A stretch of DNA of 44,928 nt, taken from positions 1 to 44,928 of the forward strand of contig NZ_JAGGOK010000039.1 of the NCBI RefSeq assembly GCF_018614615.1, written 5' to 3'. The notes below the pieces were generated by a model. It saw nothing but the letters and a program-made list of their open reading frames with translations, searched no databases and was not told the DNA's origin. Shown here one piece after another: positions 7,703 through 17,051 of this stretch. Position 1 is the first letter of the stretch. Each line of letters begins with the position of its first letter. This DNA is from Streptomyces sp. ISL-100. GTDB taxonomy: Bacteria; Actinomycetota; Actinomycetes; Streptomycetales; Streptomycetaceae. A program made the translations under genes and the position numbers.

Positions 7703-9921
7703 TGGTCGGCGTCGGCCTTCTGGTCGGCGTCGGTGCCCTCTTCGCCCTCGATCACGGGGACGAGGGAGAGCTTGCCGCGGGAGTCGATCTCGGCGATCTC
7801 GACCTGGACCTTCGCGCCCACACCGAGGACGTCCTCGACGTTCTCCACGCGCTTGCCACCGGCGAGCTTGCGGATCTGCGAGATGTGCAGCAGACCGTCC
7901 TTGCCGGGCATCAGGGAGACGAAGGCACCGAAGGTGGTGGTCTTGACGACCGTACCCAGGTAGCGCTCGCCGACCTCCGGCATGGTCGGGTTCGCGATCG
8001 CGTTGATCGTCGCGCGGGCCGCCTCGGCCTGCGAGCCGACCTGGGCACCGATGTAGATGGTGCCGTCGTCCTCGATCGAGATGTCCGCGCCGGTGTCCTC
8101 CTGGATCTGGTTGATCATCTTGCCCTTGGGGCCGATGACCTCACCGATCTTGTCCACGGGGATCTTGACGGTGATGATCCGCGGGGCGTTGGGGGACATC
8201 TCGTCCGGCGTGTCGATCGCTTCCATCATCACGTCGAGGATGTGGAGGCGGGCGTCGCGGGCCTGCTTGAGGGCCGCGGCCAGGACGGAGGCCGGGATGC
8301 CGTCCAGCTTGGTGTCGAGCTGGAGGGCGGTGACGAATTCCTTCGTACCGGCGACCTTGAAGTCCATGTCACCGAACGCGTCCTCGGCGCCGAGGATGTC
8401 GGTGAGGGCGACGTAGTGCGTCTTGCCGTCGATCTCCTGCGAGATCAGGCCCATGGCGATACCGGCGACGGGGGCCTTGAGCGGCACACCGGCGTTCAGC
8501 AGCGACATGGTGGAGGCGCAGACCGAACCCATGGACGTCGAGCCGTTGGAGCCGAGAGCCTCGGACACCTGACGGATCGCGTACGGGAACTCCTCGCGCG
8601 TCGGCAGCACCGGCACCATTGCGCGCTCGGCGAGCGCGCCGTGGCCGATCTCGCGGCGCTTGGGCGAGCCCACGCGGCCGGTCTCACCGACGGAGTACGG
8701 CGGGAAGTTGTAGTTGTGCATGTAGCGCTTGCGGGTCACCGGGGAAAGAGTGTCCAGCTGCTGCTCCATCCGGAGCATGTTGAGGGTGGTGACGCCCAGG
8801 ATCTGGGTCTCGCCACGCTCGAACAGCGCCGAGCCGTGCACGCGCGGGATGGCCTCGACCTCGGCGGCGAGCGTACGGATGTCCGTGACGCCACGGCCGT
8901 CGATGCGGACCTTGTCCTTGATGACGCGCTCGCGGACCAGGTGCTTGGTCAGCGCGCGGTACGCACCGGAGATCTCCTTCTCGCGACCCTCGAACTGCGG
9001 GAGCAGCTTCTCGGCGGCGATCTCCTTGATGCGGTCGAGCTCGCTCTCGCGGTCCTGCTTGCCGGCGATGGTGAGCGCCTGCGTGAGCTCGGACTTGACG
9101 GCGGCGGTCAGCGCCTCCAGCACGTCGTCCTGGTACTCGAGGAAGACCGGGAACTCGCCGGTGGGCTTGGCAGCCTTGGCGGCGAGGTCCGACTGGGCCT
9201 TGCAGAGGACCTTGACGAACGGCTTCGCGGCCTCGAGACCGGCGGCGACGATCTCCTCGGTCGGAGCCTCGGCGCCGTCCGCGACGAGCTGGATCGTCTT
9301 CTCGGTGGCCTCGGCCTCGACCATCATGATCGCGACGTCGCCGTCCTCCAGGACGCGGCCCGCGACGACCATGTCGAAGACGGCGTCCTCGAGCTCGGTG
9401 TGCGTCGGGAAGGCGACCCACTGGCCCTTGATCAGGGCGACGCGGGTGGCGCCGATCGGGCCGGAGAAGGGCAGGCCCGCCAGGATCGTGGAGCAGGAGG
9501 CGGCGTTGATCGCGACCACGTCGTACAGGTGGTCGGGGTTGAGCGCCATGATCGTCTCGACGATCTGGATCTCGTTGCGCAGGCCCTTCTTGAAGGAGGG
9601 GCGCAGCGGGCGGTCGATCAGGCGGCAGGTGAGGATCGCGTCCTCGGAGGGCCGGCCCTCACGACGGAAGAAGGAGCCGGGGATCTTGCCGGCTGCGTAC
9701 ATCCGCTCCTCGACGTCCACCGTCAGGGGGAAGAAGTCGAGCTGGTCCTTGGGCTTCTTCGAAGCGGTGGTGGCCGACAGCACCATGGTGTCGTCGTCCA
9801 GGTACGCCACGGCGGAGCCGGCGGCCTGCTTGGCCAGGCGGCCCGTCTCGAAGCGGATGGTGCGGGTGCCGAAGGAACCGTTGTCAATGACGGCCTCGGC
9901 GTAGTGGGTCTCGTTCTCCAC
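7699..9921 (-). CDS. pnp: Polyribonucleotide nucleotidyltransferase (PNPase)
   Basis: PNPase degrades RNA 3'-5' by phosphorolysis and adds 3' tails; in Streptomyces it was also described as guanosine pentaphosphate synthetase I. The 740 residues show two RNase PH domains (the second begins near KVRIDGRGVTDIR), then a KH domain with the GxxG-type loop IGPKGKMI and a C-terminal S1 domain (GTVVKTTTFGAFVSLMPGKDGLLHIS). The GTG start at 9921 has GGAG ten bases upstream. It lies behind rpsO with a hairpin between them, the classic rpsO-pnp arrangement in which read-through RNA is processed at the hairpin. Confidence 0.98.
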   Translation of the reverse strand: MENETHYAEAVIDNGSFGTRTIRFETGRLAKQAAGSAVAYLDDDTMVLSATTASKKPKDQLDFFPLTVDVEERMYAAGKIPGSFFRREGRPSEDAILTCRLIDRPLRPSFKKGLRNEIQIVETIMALNPDHLYDVVAINAASCSTILAGLPFSGPIGATRVALIKGQWVAFPTHTELEDAVFDMVVAGRVLEDGDVAIMMVEAEATEKTIQLVADGAEAPTEEIVAAGLEAAKPFVKVLCKAQSDLAAKAAKPTGEFPVFLEYQDDVLEALTAAVKSELTQALTIAGKQDRESELDRIKEIAAEKLLPQFEGREKEISGAYRALTKHLVRERVIKDKVRIDGRGVTDIRTLAAEVEAIPRVHGSALFERGETQILGVTTLNMLRMEQQLDTLSPVTRKRYMHNYNFPPYSVGETGRVGSPKRREIGHGALAERAMVPVLPTREEFPYAIRQVSEALGSNGSTSMGSVCASTMSLLNAGVPLKAPVAGIAMGLISQEIDGKTHYVALTDILGAEDAFGDMDFKVAGTKEFVTALQLDTKLDGIPASVLAAALKQARDARLHILDVMMEAIDTPDEMSPNAPRIITVKIPVDKIGEVIGPKGKMINQIQEDTGADISIEDDGTIYIGAQVGSQAEAARATINAIANPTMPEVGERYLGTVVKTTTFGAFVSLMPGKDGLLHISQIRKLAGGKRVENVEDVLGVGAKVQVEIAEIDSRGKLSLVPVIEGEEGTDADQKADADQ

Positions 9922-10010
9922 TAGCGTTATCTCCGATACTTTTCGTCTTTCGTCCCATGCGCCCGTGTGGCGGAGGGACGGTGGCGGAGAAGCGCTTCCG
10001 GCTGCGGGCC

Positions 10011-10028
10011 GGTCTTCGATCGAAGACC
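10011..10028. other. 18-bp perfect palindrome in the pnp leader
   Basis: The sequence ggtcttcgatcgaagacc is a perfect palindrome about 90 bases upstream of the pnp start. It could be a leader hairpin or a protein-binding dyad. In Streptomyces pnp is subject to RNase III-dependent control in this region, but I cannot tie that to this particular dyad. Confidence 0.4.
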
Positions 10029-10164
10029 CCGGGGTCGATGTGCTCCGGGGGCCACTACCGAGGACCGGCGGCGGGGAAGCCGCCTCTCGCTCGTGTTCTG
10101 TGTTGCGTTGTACGACCAGACTACTGAGCGTCCGGTACGTCGCGCACTTCTCGTACGTACAGCA

Positions 10165-10202
10165 AAGGGAGCGGTCCCCTAGAAGTGGGGTACCGCTCCC
10201 TT
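10165..10202 (-). terminator. rpsO-pnp intergenic hairpin
   Basis: Positions 10167-10175 (gggagcggt) pair with 10192-10200 (accgctccc), flanked by A/T pairs, and the inner bases CCCC and GGGG can extend the stem past one bulge. It lies just after the rpsO stop on the minus strand. In known rpsO-pnp operons such a hairpin acts as an attenuator and RNase III target; this is inferred for this window. Confidence 0.8.
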
Positions 10203-10215
10203 CACGACGTCCGTC

Positions 10216-10506
10216 TTACTTGGCGCCGCCGGCCGCGCCACGGCGGATGCCGAGGCGGTCGACCAGGGCACGGAAGCGCTGGATGTCCTTCTTGGCCAGG
10301 TACTGCAGCAGGCGGCGACGCTGGCCGACCAGGATCAGCAGACCACGACGGGAGTGGTGGTCGTGCTTGTGCGTCTTCAGGTGCTCGGTCAGGTCCGAGA
10401 TCCGGCGCGAAAGCATGGCGACCTGGACCTCGGGGGAGCCGGTGTCGCCTTCCTTCTGAGCGAACTCGGTCATGATCTGCTTCTTCGTAGCGGCGTCGAG
10501 CGGCAC
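10216..10506 (-). CDS. rpsO: Ribosomal protein S15
   Basis: S15 binds 16S rRNA early in assembly of the 30S platform. The 96-residue product begins VPLDAATKKQ and contains the invariant GDTGSPEVQVA and KHDHHSRRGLL segments. The start is GTG 10506, preceded by GAGGAG; the longer frame to 10536 is not supported by the family. It is the promoter-proximal gene of the rpsO-pnp unit. eccD lies 186 bases upstream on the same strand. Confidence 0.97.
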   Translation of the reverse strand: MPLDAATKKQIMTEFAQKEGDTGSPEVQVAMLSRRISDLTEHLKTHKHDHHSRRGLLILVGQRRRLLQYLAKKDIQRFRALVDRLGIRRGAAGGAK

Positions 10507-10692
10507 GCGTACTCCTCTTGGTCTTCGTATTGCCATCGAGTGCCCCAGGTCGAATTCTCTGGGGAGCTTCCGTTACTCGGGAGGCGGGGATCCGCGGGGC
10601 GCAGCCTCCGGAGGTCCGGGGGCGCATACACAAGCGGCCGTCATGCAGCTTACCAGCAGATGCGAGTGCCGCTGACGGCGTACGTCACCGGC

Positions 10693-12150
10693 TCAGACGC
10701 CGCCCTTGACCTTCGCGTACACATCGAGGACCGCCAGGCAGATCGGGATCAGGGAGAGCAGGACCAGCGAGTCGGCGAGGTCGAGCATCCGGCCCCAGAA
10801 GGGGGACAGGCCCTTGTTCGGAACGATCAGGGCGATCGCGATCAGCAGCATCGCGCCGACCGCGACCGAGGCGCCGAGCCACAGGGTGCGTACGTCGACG
10901 CCCGCGGAGTTGCCCTGGGCCAGGTCCATGATGATCTCGAGCGGGGGCGAGATCGCGAGGCCGAGGATCAGCAGGCCGGTCGTCATGACGCCGGCCACCA
11001 GCAGGCAGGTGACCTGAGCGGTGTAGCGGAACAGGCGTGCCCGCAGCATCGCGGCCAGCGCGGTGACGAGGGCCATCAGCTGGGCCCAGCCGCTGTCGCT
11101 GAAGCCGAGCACCGCGCCGCCCGCGCCGAGGATGACGACGGCGCAGCCGCCGACGAGGCCGAGCAGCAGTTCGTGGCCGCGGCTGGTCTGGGCGACGATG
11201 CGCTGTACGTCGACGGCCTCGAGGTTGCCCTCCTGGCCCTCGCGGCGGGCCCTGGCCAGGTCCTCCGGGTTGCGGAAGCCGATCGGCAACTTGGCGAAGC
11301 GGGCCGACCAGCCCGGCAGGAAGCCGACGACCGCCAGTGCGACGACCGAGGTGGCGGCCGCGATCTCACGGGGCTGTGCCTCGGTGAGTACTCCGCCGAA
11401 CGCGGCGAACGTACCGATGGCCGCTGCCAGCGCCGCGGCGACGAACGGGGCGTCTCCCTGCGGCAGCAGCATGATCAGTACGACGGAGAAGAGAAGGACG
11501 GCGACACAGCCGACCAGGAACTGCAGCCTGCCCGGACCCTCGCCCGCGTCCTGCGGAATGACACCGGAGCCCGCGATGAGCGCGTGCGGCAGCGCCGCGA
11601 TGCCCAGCGCGACGGCGGATGCCCGGTCGTCGTACACCCGGCCACGTACGCCCGCGAGTGCCGTCAGCGCCAGCGCGACCACACCGGCGACGATGCCCTG
11701 GAGTCCGTGCATGTCGTGCCGCAGCGGGTCGGCGAACCAGAACACGAAGCCGAGCATCGTCAGCAGCAGTACGCCGGAGACGAGGCCCGCGACCCGCATC
11801 AAGTTGTCGTTCCAGCCGCGCAGATCCTGCTTGACGGCGGTGGCGACCGCGTCGACCACGTCGTCATGGACAGCCGGCGGCAGCGAATCGGCGAACGTGC
11901 GCAGCAACAGCACCTCGCCGTCCCTGACCCGGTGCTCCAGCAACGAACGGCTCGCGTCGAGCACATGGCCGTCGCGGCGTACGAGGTGGTAGCCGGCGAG
12001 ACTGCCGTCCGGCTGGGCCATGCCCGAGAGCCTGATGATCTCCGGATAGATGTCCTGGATCGGCAGGTCCTCCGGCAGCGCCACATCAATACGACTGTCC
12101 GGCGCTGCGACGGTGACTCGGCAGAAACCCGTCGATGTGCCCGTGCTCAC
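10693..12150 (-). CDS. eccD: ESX/type VII secretion integral membrane protein EccD
   Basis: EccD forms the large membrane vestibule of the type VII (ESX) channel. The 485-residue protein has an N-terminal ubiquitin-like domain (about residues 12-95: CRVTVAAPDSRIDVALPEDLPI onward, cut for length) followed by about eleven hydrophobic helices. I chose GTG 12150 (VSTGTSTG) because AGCAGGGGG sits upstream; TTG 12174 is the alternative. It is divergent from eccC across 267 bases, so the two may share regulation. It ends upstream of rpsO. The assignment rests on the combined ubiquitin-like plus multi-TM layout and on the eccC neighbour. Confidence 0.93.
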   Translation of the reverse strand: MSTGTSTGFCRVTVAAPDSRIDVALPEDLPIQDIYPEIIRLSGMAQPDGSLAGYHLVRRDGHVLDASRSLLEHRVRDGEVLLLRTFADSLPPAVHDDVVDAVATAVKQDLRGWNDNLMRVAGLVSGVLLLTMLGFVFWFADPLRHDMHGLQGIVAGVVALALTALAGVRGRVYDDRASAVALGIAALPHALIAGSGVIPQDAGEGPGRLQFLVGCVAVLLFSVVLIMLLPQGDAPFVAAALAAAIGTFAAFGGVLTEAQPREIAAATSVVALAVVGFLPGWSARFAKLPIGFRNPEDLARARREGQEGNLEAVDVQRIVAQTSRGHELLLGLVGGCAVVILGAGGAVLGFSDSGWAQLMALVTALAAMLRARLFRYTAQVTCLLVAGVMTTGLLILGLAISPPLEIIMDLAQGNSAGVDVRTLWLGASVAVGAMLLIAIALIVPNKGLSPFWGRMLDLADSLVLLSLIPICLAVLDVYAKVKGGV

Positions 12151-12417
12151 CTGGTAGTTCCCCCTGCTAGACAAGCTTCTTTACGCCGCTCGTACGACGC
12201 GGAGCGCCACCTTATCGCCCACGCGCGGGGGCACAGGTCCCGCCTCCCTCATTCCTCCTCGGACTCCCCCGCATCTCCACGCTCTCGCCTCCCTCCTGAC
12301 GCCCTGCGCGCTCTGGCGTAACAGTAGGATCAGCGCCTACGCGTGCCTGCTCTTCGGGCCGGGGGTCCGGGGGTTGCACCCGGGAAGACACAGCAATCGC
12401 GAAGGATGAGTGCATCG
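12151..12417. promoter_or_regulatory. Divergent eccD/eccC promoter region
   Basis: This 267-base gap separates two divergent ESX genes, so it must hold promoters for both. I see no clear consensus -35/-10 pair or operator. The eccC ribosome site GAAGGA is at 12401-12406. Confidence 0.5.
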
Positions 12418-15400
12418 GTGAGCGTCGTCATCATCAAACGGCAGCCGCGGATACAGCCGCCTGCTGTCCCGGACGGCGAGGTGAAGCTGGAGACGCCTCC
12501 CGAAATTCCGCGGGAGGGCGACGACGGTGTGCTGATGAGCCTGCTGCCGATGATGGGCATGCTGGGTTCTGTCGGCTTCTTCTTCATGCCGAACCTGCCG
12601 TCCTATATGCGGGTGGTGGGTGGGCTGATGCTCGCCTCGACCCTCGCCATGGGCATCGCTCAGTTCGCCAAGTCCCGGCAGGGCGGCGGCGCGGGGATGG
12701 CGCAGGACCGGCGTGACTACTTCCGCTATCTCGAGCAGGTCCGCAAGGACGTGCACAAGACCGCTGAACTCCAGCGGCGTACGCAGCTCTTCCAGCACCC
12801 GGCCCCGGACCAGCTCTGGGCGGTGGCCGCGGACGGCAAACGGCTGTGGGAACGGCGGCCGACCGACGCCGACTTCGCGTCCGTACGCATGGGTCTCGGC
12901 AGCCAGCAGCTGGCAACTCCGCTCGCCGCTCCGGAGACCGCTCCCAAGGAGGAGCTGGAGCCGCTGACTGCGGCGGCCATGAAAGCGTTCCTCGACGCGC
13001 ACGGAAGTCTGGCCGACCTGCCGGTGTCGGTTTCGCTGCGCGCCTTCTACCACGTGATGCTGGCCGGCGACAGTGACACCGTCTACGGCAACGCCCGCGC
13101 GGCCATTGCCCAGCTCGCGACGCTGCACTCGCCCGAGGACCTGATGGTCGCCGTGGTCGCGCATCCCTCCGCCGCGGCGGACTGGGACTGGATCAAGTGG
13201 CTGCCGCACAGCCAGCATCCGAAGGCCAAGGACGGGGCGGGCTCGGCCCGGCTCCTGTTCGACGACCTCGGTGAGCTGGAGGAGGCGCTGGAGGACCAGC
13301 TGGCCGACCGGCCGCGCTGGAACCGGGACGCGAACCCCGTTTACGACCAGCCGCACCTGATCGTGGTGCTCGACGGCGGCACCGTTCCGCCGGACTCCGG
13401 ACTCGCCGGCTCGGAAGGGCTTCAGGGCGTCACGTTCCTGGAGATCTCCCCCGGGGAGCTGGAGGACGAGCTGCGGGGGAACCTGACGGCGTATCTGAAG
13501 CCGAACAAGCTTCAGCTGTACGTCGGACACGACTCGGCGTACAGCGGCAAGCCGGATGTGCTGAGCCTGCCGCAGGCCGAATCGCTGGCGCGACAGCTCG
13601 CCGCGTTCCGGGTCGGTACGGCGGAAGAGGGCGAACCTCTGCTGTCCAACCTCGACTTCACGGACCTCATGGGCATCGGCGACGCCGGCTCGGTCGACGT
13701 CTCGCGCACCTGGCGTCCGCGCACGCTGCACGAGCGGCTGCGCGTACCGATCGGTGTCGGTGAGAACGGCGAGCCGGTCATGCTCGACCTCAAGGAGGCC
13801 TCGCAGGAGGGCATGGGCCCGCACGGCCTGTGTGTCGGAGCAACCGGTTCCGGCAAGTCCGAGGTGCTGCGTACGCTCGTACTCGGTCTCGCCGTGACGC
13901 ACTCCTCGGAGACGCTGAACTTCATCCTCGCGGACTTCAAGGGCGGTGCGACGTTCGCCGGAATGGTGGACATGCCGCACACCGCGGCCGTCATCACCAA
14001 CCTCGCGGACGACCTCACGCTCGTCGACCGTATGCGTGACTCGATCATGGGTGAGATGCAGCGCCGCCAGGAGCTGCTGCGTACGGCAGGCAATTACGCC
14101 AACATCCACGACTACGAGAAGGCGCGGGCGGCCGGCGCCGCGCTCGAACCGCTGGCTTCTCTGGTGATCGTGCTCGACGAGTTCTCCGAACTGCTCACGG
14201 CGAAGCCCGACTTCATCGACATGTTCATCCAGATCGGCCGCATCGGCCGTTCGCTGGGTGTGCATCTGCTGCTCGCCTCGCAGCGCCTGGAGGAGGGCAA
14301 GCTGCGCGGGCTGGACACGTATCTGTCGTACCGGATCGGTCTGCGTACGTTCTCCGCCGCCGAGTCGCGTACGGCGATCGGTGTCCCGGACGCGTACCAC
14401 CTGCCGTCGATTCCCGGGTCCGGTTATCTGCGGTACGACACCGACACCATGGTCCGCTTCAAGGCGGCGTACGTGTCGGGCGCGTACCACGGTGAGGGTC
14501 CTTCGCGGGTGCACCGCTCCACGCAGCTGCGGCCCGCGCTCTTCACGGCGCAGCATGTGGCACTGCCGCCGCAGCCGGTGATCGAGGAGCCGGAGGCCGA
14601 CAACCGGGTCGACGACGCGCTTGCCGACACCGTTCTGGACGTCATCGTCGCCAAGATGGAGAACCAGGGGCCGCCGGCCCACCAGGTGTGGCTGCCGCCG
14701 CTGGAGGAGGCGCCCTCGCTGGAGCAGCTGCTGCCGGCGCTGGCGGTCACGGCGGAGCGCGGTCTGACCGCGCCGGAGTACACGGCGCTCGGCCGGCTCA
14801 ATGTGCCGGTCGGTCTGGTGGACAAGCCGTTCGAGCAGCGGCGTGACGTGCTGTACCGGGACTTCGCGGGCGGTGCGGGTCACGGCCTGTTCATCGGTGG
14901 TCCGCAGTCCGGCAAGTCGACTCTGCTGCGTACGCTCATCTCGTCGTTCGCCTTCACGCACACGCCGAGCGAAGTGCAGTTCTACTGCCTGGACTTCGGC
15001 GGTGGCGGTCTGATCGCGATGGAGGACCTGGCGCACGTCGGCGGGGTCGCGAACCGGCTCGACGGCGAGAAGGTCCGCCGTACGGTCAGCGAGGTCGAGG
15101 GCATTCTGAACGCGCGCGAGGAGTACTTCCGCGCGAACAACGTCGACTCGATCCAGACCTACCGGCAGCGCAGGGCGGCCGGGCAGCTGCCCGACCAGCC
15201 GTGGGGTGACGTCTTCCTCGTCATCGACGGCTGGGCGACCTTCAAGACGGACTACGAGATGCTCGAGGCGAGCATCACCGACATGGCGATGCGCGGTCTC
15301 GGCTTCGGCGTACACGTGATCCTGACGGCGAGCCGCTACACCGAGGTGCGGCCCGCGCTCAAGGACATGCTGCAGAACCGCATCGAGCTGCGGCTCGGTG

Positions 15401-16362
15401 ACCCGACCGAGTCGGAGATCGACCGCAAGGTGGCGCAGAACGTGCCCGCGTCCGTCCCCGGTCGTGGTCTGACCACGGACAAGCTGCACTTCATGACCGC
15501 GCTGCCGCGGGTCGACGGCTCTTCGGAGACGGAGGACCTGGCGGAGGCCACGGCCGTACTCATCCGGGGCATCAACGAGAACTGGCAGGGCAACCCGGCT
15601 CCGGCCGTCCGGCTGCTGCCGAGGATCATGGAGGCGGACCGGCTGCCGAAGGGCTTCGAGCACCCGGATCGCGGTGTCGCCTTCGGTATCGACGAGTCGG
15701 CGCTCGCGCCCGTCTTCATCGACTTCGAGACGGACCCGCACTTCATCGTGTTCGGTGAGAGCGAGTCCGGTAAGTCGTCGGTGCTGCGGCTGCTCATCAA
15801 GCAGATCACCGAGCGGTACACGCCCGACCAGGCGAAGATCGTCATGGGTGACTACCGGCGCGCGCATCTGGAGGCCGTACCGGACTCGCACCTGTCGCGC
15901 TACTGCGCGTCGGCGCCCGCGCTGACGGAGACGCTGGAGGGGCTGGCCGGGTCGCTCAGCCGCCGTATGCCGGGGCCGGACGTCACGCCGGAGCAGCTGA
16001 GGAACCGCAGCTGGTACAACAGCCCGGACGCGTTCGTCATCATCGACGACTACGACCTGGTGGCGACCGGCATGAACCCGCTGTCGCCGCTGGTGGAGTA
16101 CCTGCCGTACGCCCGTGACGTCGGCCTGCACGTCATCATCGCGCGCTCGGCGGGCGGCGCGAGCCGGTCGCTGTACGAGCCGGTGATGCAGCGTCTGCGG
16201 GAGCTCGGGGCGCAGGGTCTGGTGATGTCCGGCGACCGGTCGGAGGGTGCGCTGCTCGGCAACATCTCGCCGTCGCAGCTGCCGCCGGGGCGTGGGTACT
16301 TCCACACGCGGCGGCGCAGTGGGCAGATGGTGCAGACGGGTTGGCTGCCGCCGCGGTTCTGA
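12418..16362 (+). CDS. eccC: ESX/type VII secretion ATPase EccC
   Basis: EccC is the FtsK/SpoIIIE-type motor that recognises and drives ESX substrates. The 1314-residue single-chain form has two N-terminal membrane helices near residues 40-80 and three ATPase domains. Walker A motifs are GATGSGKS (474-481), GGPQSGKS (827-834) and GESESGKS (1113-1120). Walker B segments are VIVLDEF in domain 1 (with catalytic Glu), FLVIDGW in domain 2 and FVIIDDY in domain 3. Domains 2 and 3 thus lack the Asp-Glu pair, in line with known EccC proteins where domain 1 is the main ATPase and the others bind substrate signals. GTG 12418 follows GAAGGA with an 11-base gap; ATG 12406 is an alternative. A strong terminator follows. 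Confidence 0.97.
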   Translation: MSVVIIKRQPRIQPPAVPDGEVKLETPPEIPREGDDGVLMSLLPMMGMLGSVGFFFMPNLPSYMRVVGGLMLASTLAMGIAQFAKSRQGGGAGMAQDRRDYFRYLEQVRKDVHKTAELQRRTQLFQHPAPDQLWAVAADGKRLWERRPTDADFASVRMGLGSQQLATPLAAPETAPKEELEPLTAAAMKAFLDAHGSLADLPVSVSLRAFYHVMLAGDSDTVYGNARAAIAQLATLHSPEDLMVAVVAHPSAAADWDWIKWLPHSQHPKAKDGAGSARLLFDDLGELEEALEDQLADRPRWNRDANPVYDQPHLIVVLDGGTVPPDSGLAGSEGLQGVTFLEISPGELEDELRGNLTAYLKPNKLQLYVGHDSAYSGKPDVLSLPQAESLARQLAAFRVGTAEEGEPLLSNLDFTDLMGIGDAGSVDVSRTWRPRTLHERLRVPIGVGENGEPVMLDLKEASQEGMGPHGLCVGATGSGKSEVLRTLVLGLAVTHSSETLNFILADFKGGATFAGMVDMPHTAAVITNLADDLTLVDRMRDSIMGEMQRRQELLRTAGNYANIHDYEKARAAGAALEPLASLVIVLDEFSELLTAKPDFIDMFIQIGRIGRSLGVHLLLASQRLEEGKLRGLDTYLSYRIGLRTFSAAESRTAIGVPDAYHLPSIPGSGYLRYDTDTMVRFKAAYVSGAYHGEGPSRVHRSTQLRPALFTAQHVALPPQPVIEEPEADNRVDDALADTVLDVIVAKMENQGPPAHQVWLPPLEEAPSLEQLLPALAVTAERGLTAPEYTALGRLNVPVGLVDKPFEQRRDVLYRDFAGGAGHGLFIGGPQSGKSTLLRTLISSFAFTHTPSEVQFYCLDFGGGGLIAMEDLAHVGGVANRLDGEKVRRTVSEVEGILNAREEYFRANNVDSIQTYRQRRAAGQLPDQPWGDVFLVIDGWATFKTDYEMLEASITDMAMRGLGFGVHVILTASRYTEVRPALKDMLQNRIELRLGDPTESEIDRKVAQNVPASVPGRGLTTDKLHFMTALPRVDGSSETEDLAEATAVLIRGINENWQGNPAPAVRLLPRIMEADRLPKGFEHPDRGVAFGIDESALAPVFIDFETDPHFIVFGESESGKSSVLRLLIKQITERYTPDQAKIVMGDYRRAHLEAVPDSHLSRYCASAPALTETLEGLAGSLSRRMPGPDVTPEQLRNRSWYNSPDAFVIIDDYDLVATGMNPLSPLVEYLPYARDVGLHVIIARSAGGASRSLYEPVMQRLRELGAQGLVMSGDRSEGALLGNISPSQLPPGRGYFHTRRRSGQMVQTGWLPPRF

Positions 16363-16387
16363 CCTGTTCGGTTGTACGCATGTGTGT

Positions 16388-16428
16388 GAGGGGCGGCGCC
16401 TGGTGGGCGCCGCCCCTCTCGCGTTTTT
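16388..16428 (+). terminator. Intrinsic terminator of eccC
   Basis: Positions 16388-16400 (gaggggcggcgcc) and 16406-16418 (ggcgccgcccctc) form a perfect 13-bp stem with loop TGGTG, followed by a TTTTT run at 16424-16428. This separates eccC from the WXG gene, which needs its own promoter. Confidence 0.93.
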
Positions 16429-16429
16429 C

Positions 16430-16459
16430 TTGGAAGGGGTGTGGCGCGGGCGCTAGGCT
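16430..16459 (+). promoter_or_regulatory. Putative sigma-70 type promoter of the WXG-toxin unit
   Basis: TTGGAA at 16430-16435 and TAGGCT at 16454-16459 are 18 bases apart and lie between the eccC terminator and the WXG gene start at 16515. They fit the HrdB-type consensus loosely. This is by eye only. Confidence 0.45.
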
Positions 16460-16514
16460 GACGCTGCGACAGACGTGCGAGCGTGGGGGGTAGTTGCAGG
16501 TGGGGGACGACACG

Positions 16515-16886
16515 ATGAGGACCGATGCGTCGGTGCTCAAGAGCGAGGGCTTCCACATGTTCGAGGTGGGCCAGGACTATGCCAAGGCTGCGAAGGCACT
16601 GTTCGAGGGACTGAACGCCATCGAGGGCAAGTCGGGCAAGACTCCGCCGTGGGGCGACGACGAGTTGGGCGAGCACTTCGGCGTCGTCTACGAAGGTCTG
16701 CGCGACGGCATGAAGGACTCGATGCCCAGCCTCGCGAAGCGGATCGCTGGTATGGGCCTGAAGTTCACCGCGATGGGCGTGCGGCACGAGAAGCACGAGA
16801 TCGAAGAAGACGCGAAGTACGCGGCGCTCACCGCGCAGCACGATGCCGACGGCGGCGCGAAGGTGAACAACTTCAAGTCGGTCTGA
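16515..16886 (+). CDS. WXG100-like ESX substrate
   Basis: The 123-residue protein is mostly helical with a central WG turn (PPWGDDELGEHF) where WXG100 proteins have Trp-x-Gly. A second, paralogous gene lies at 32535-32849: both share the pattern P-W-G-[DE]-D, then VVY, then K/RDGM and DSM, then a final MG. Each sits directly upstream of a CpnT-like head gene. WXG100 proteins are small helical-hairpin partners or substrates of ESX. I start at ATG 16515 (GGGGGA seven bases upstream); GTG 16500 and TTG 16494 are alternatives. The C-terminal tail of about 25 residues is longer than in the paralogue. Confidence 0.8.
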   Translation: MRTDASVLKSEGFHMFEVGQDYAKAAKALFEGLNAIEGKSGKTPPWGDDELGEHFGVVYEGLRDGMKDSMPSLAKRIAGMGLKFTAMGVRHEKHEIEEDAKYAALTAQHDADGGAKVNNFKSV

Positions 16887-17051
16887 CGACGTTGCGGCCT
16901 TTAGGCACCCCTGCGACAGGGTTGTAACAGGAACCCTCTCGAGTTGCTCCGGTGATGGTCAGTAAGCTCTGGGGACGGCTGCACTGCGTGTGATTCCCCT
17001 TGTCGTTGGGGGGCGTTGTGCGGCGGTTGCCTATCGGGGGTGTGGCGCGCT

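Noticed and set aside
7630..9924. Plus-strand 764-residue frame opposite pnp
   Set aside because: The long open frame results from GC codon bias in pnp. The product is Asp/Leu/Gly-rich with no motif.
12337..16305. Minus-strand 1322-residue frame opposite eccC
   Set aside because: It mirrors eccC, is Arg/Gln/Val-rich, and has no domain; eccC has three P-loops and a clear ribosome site.
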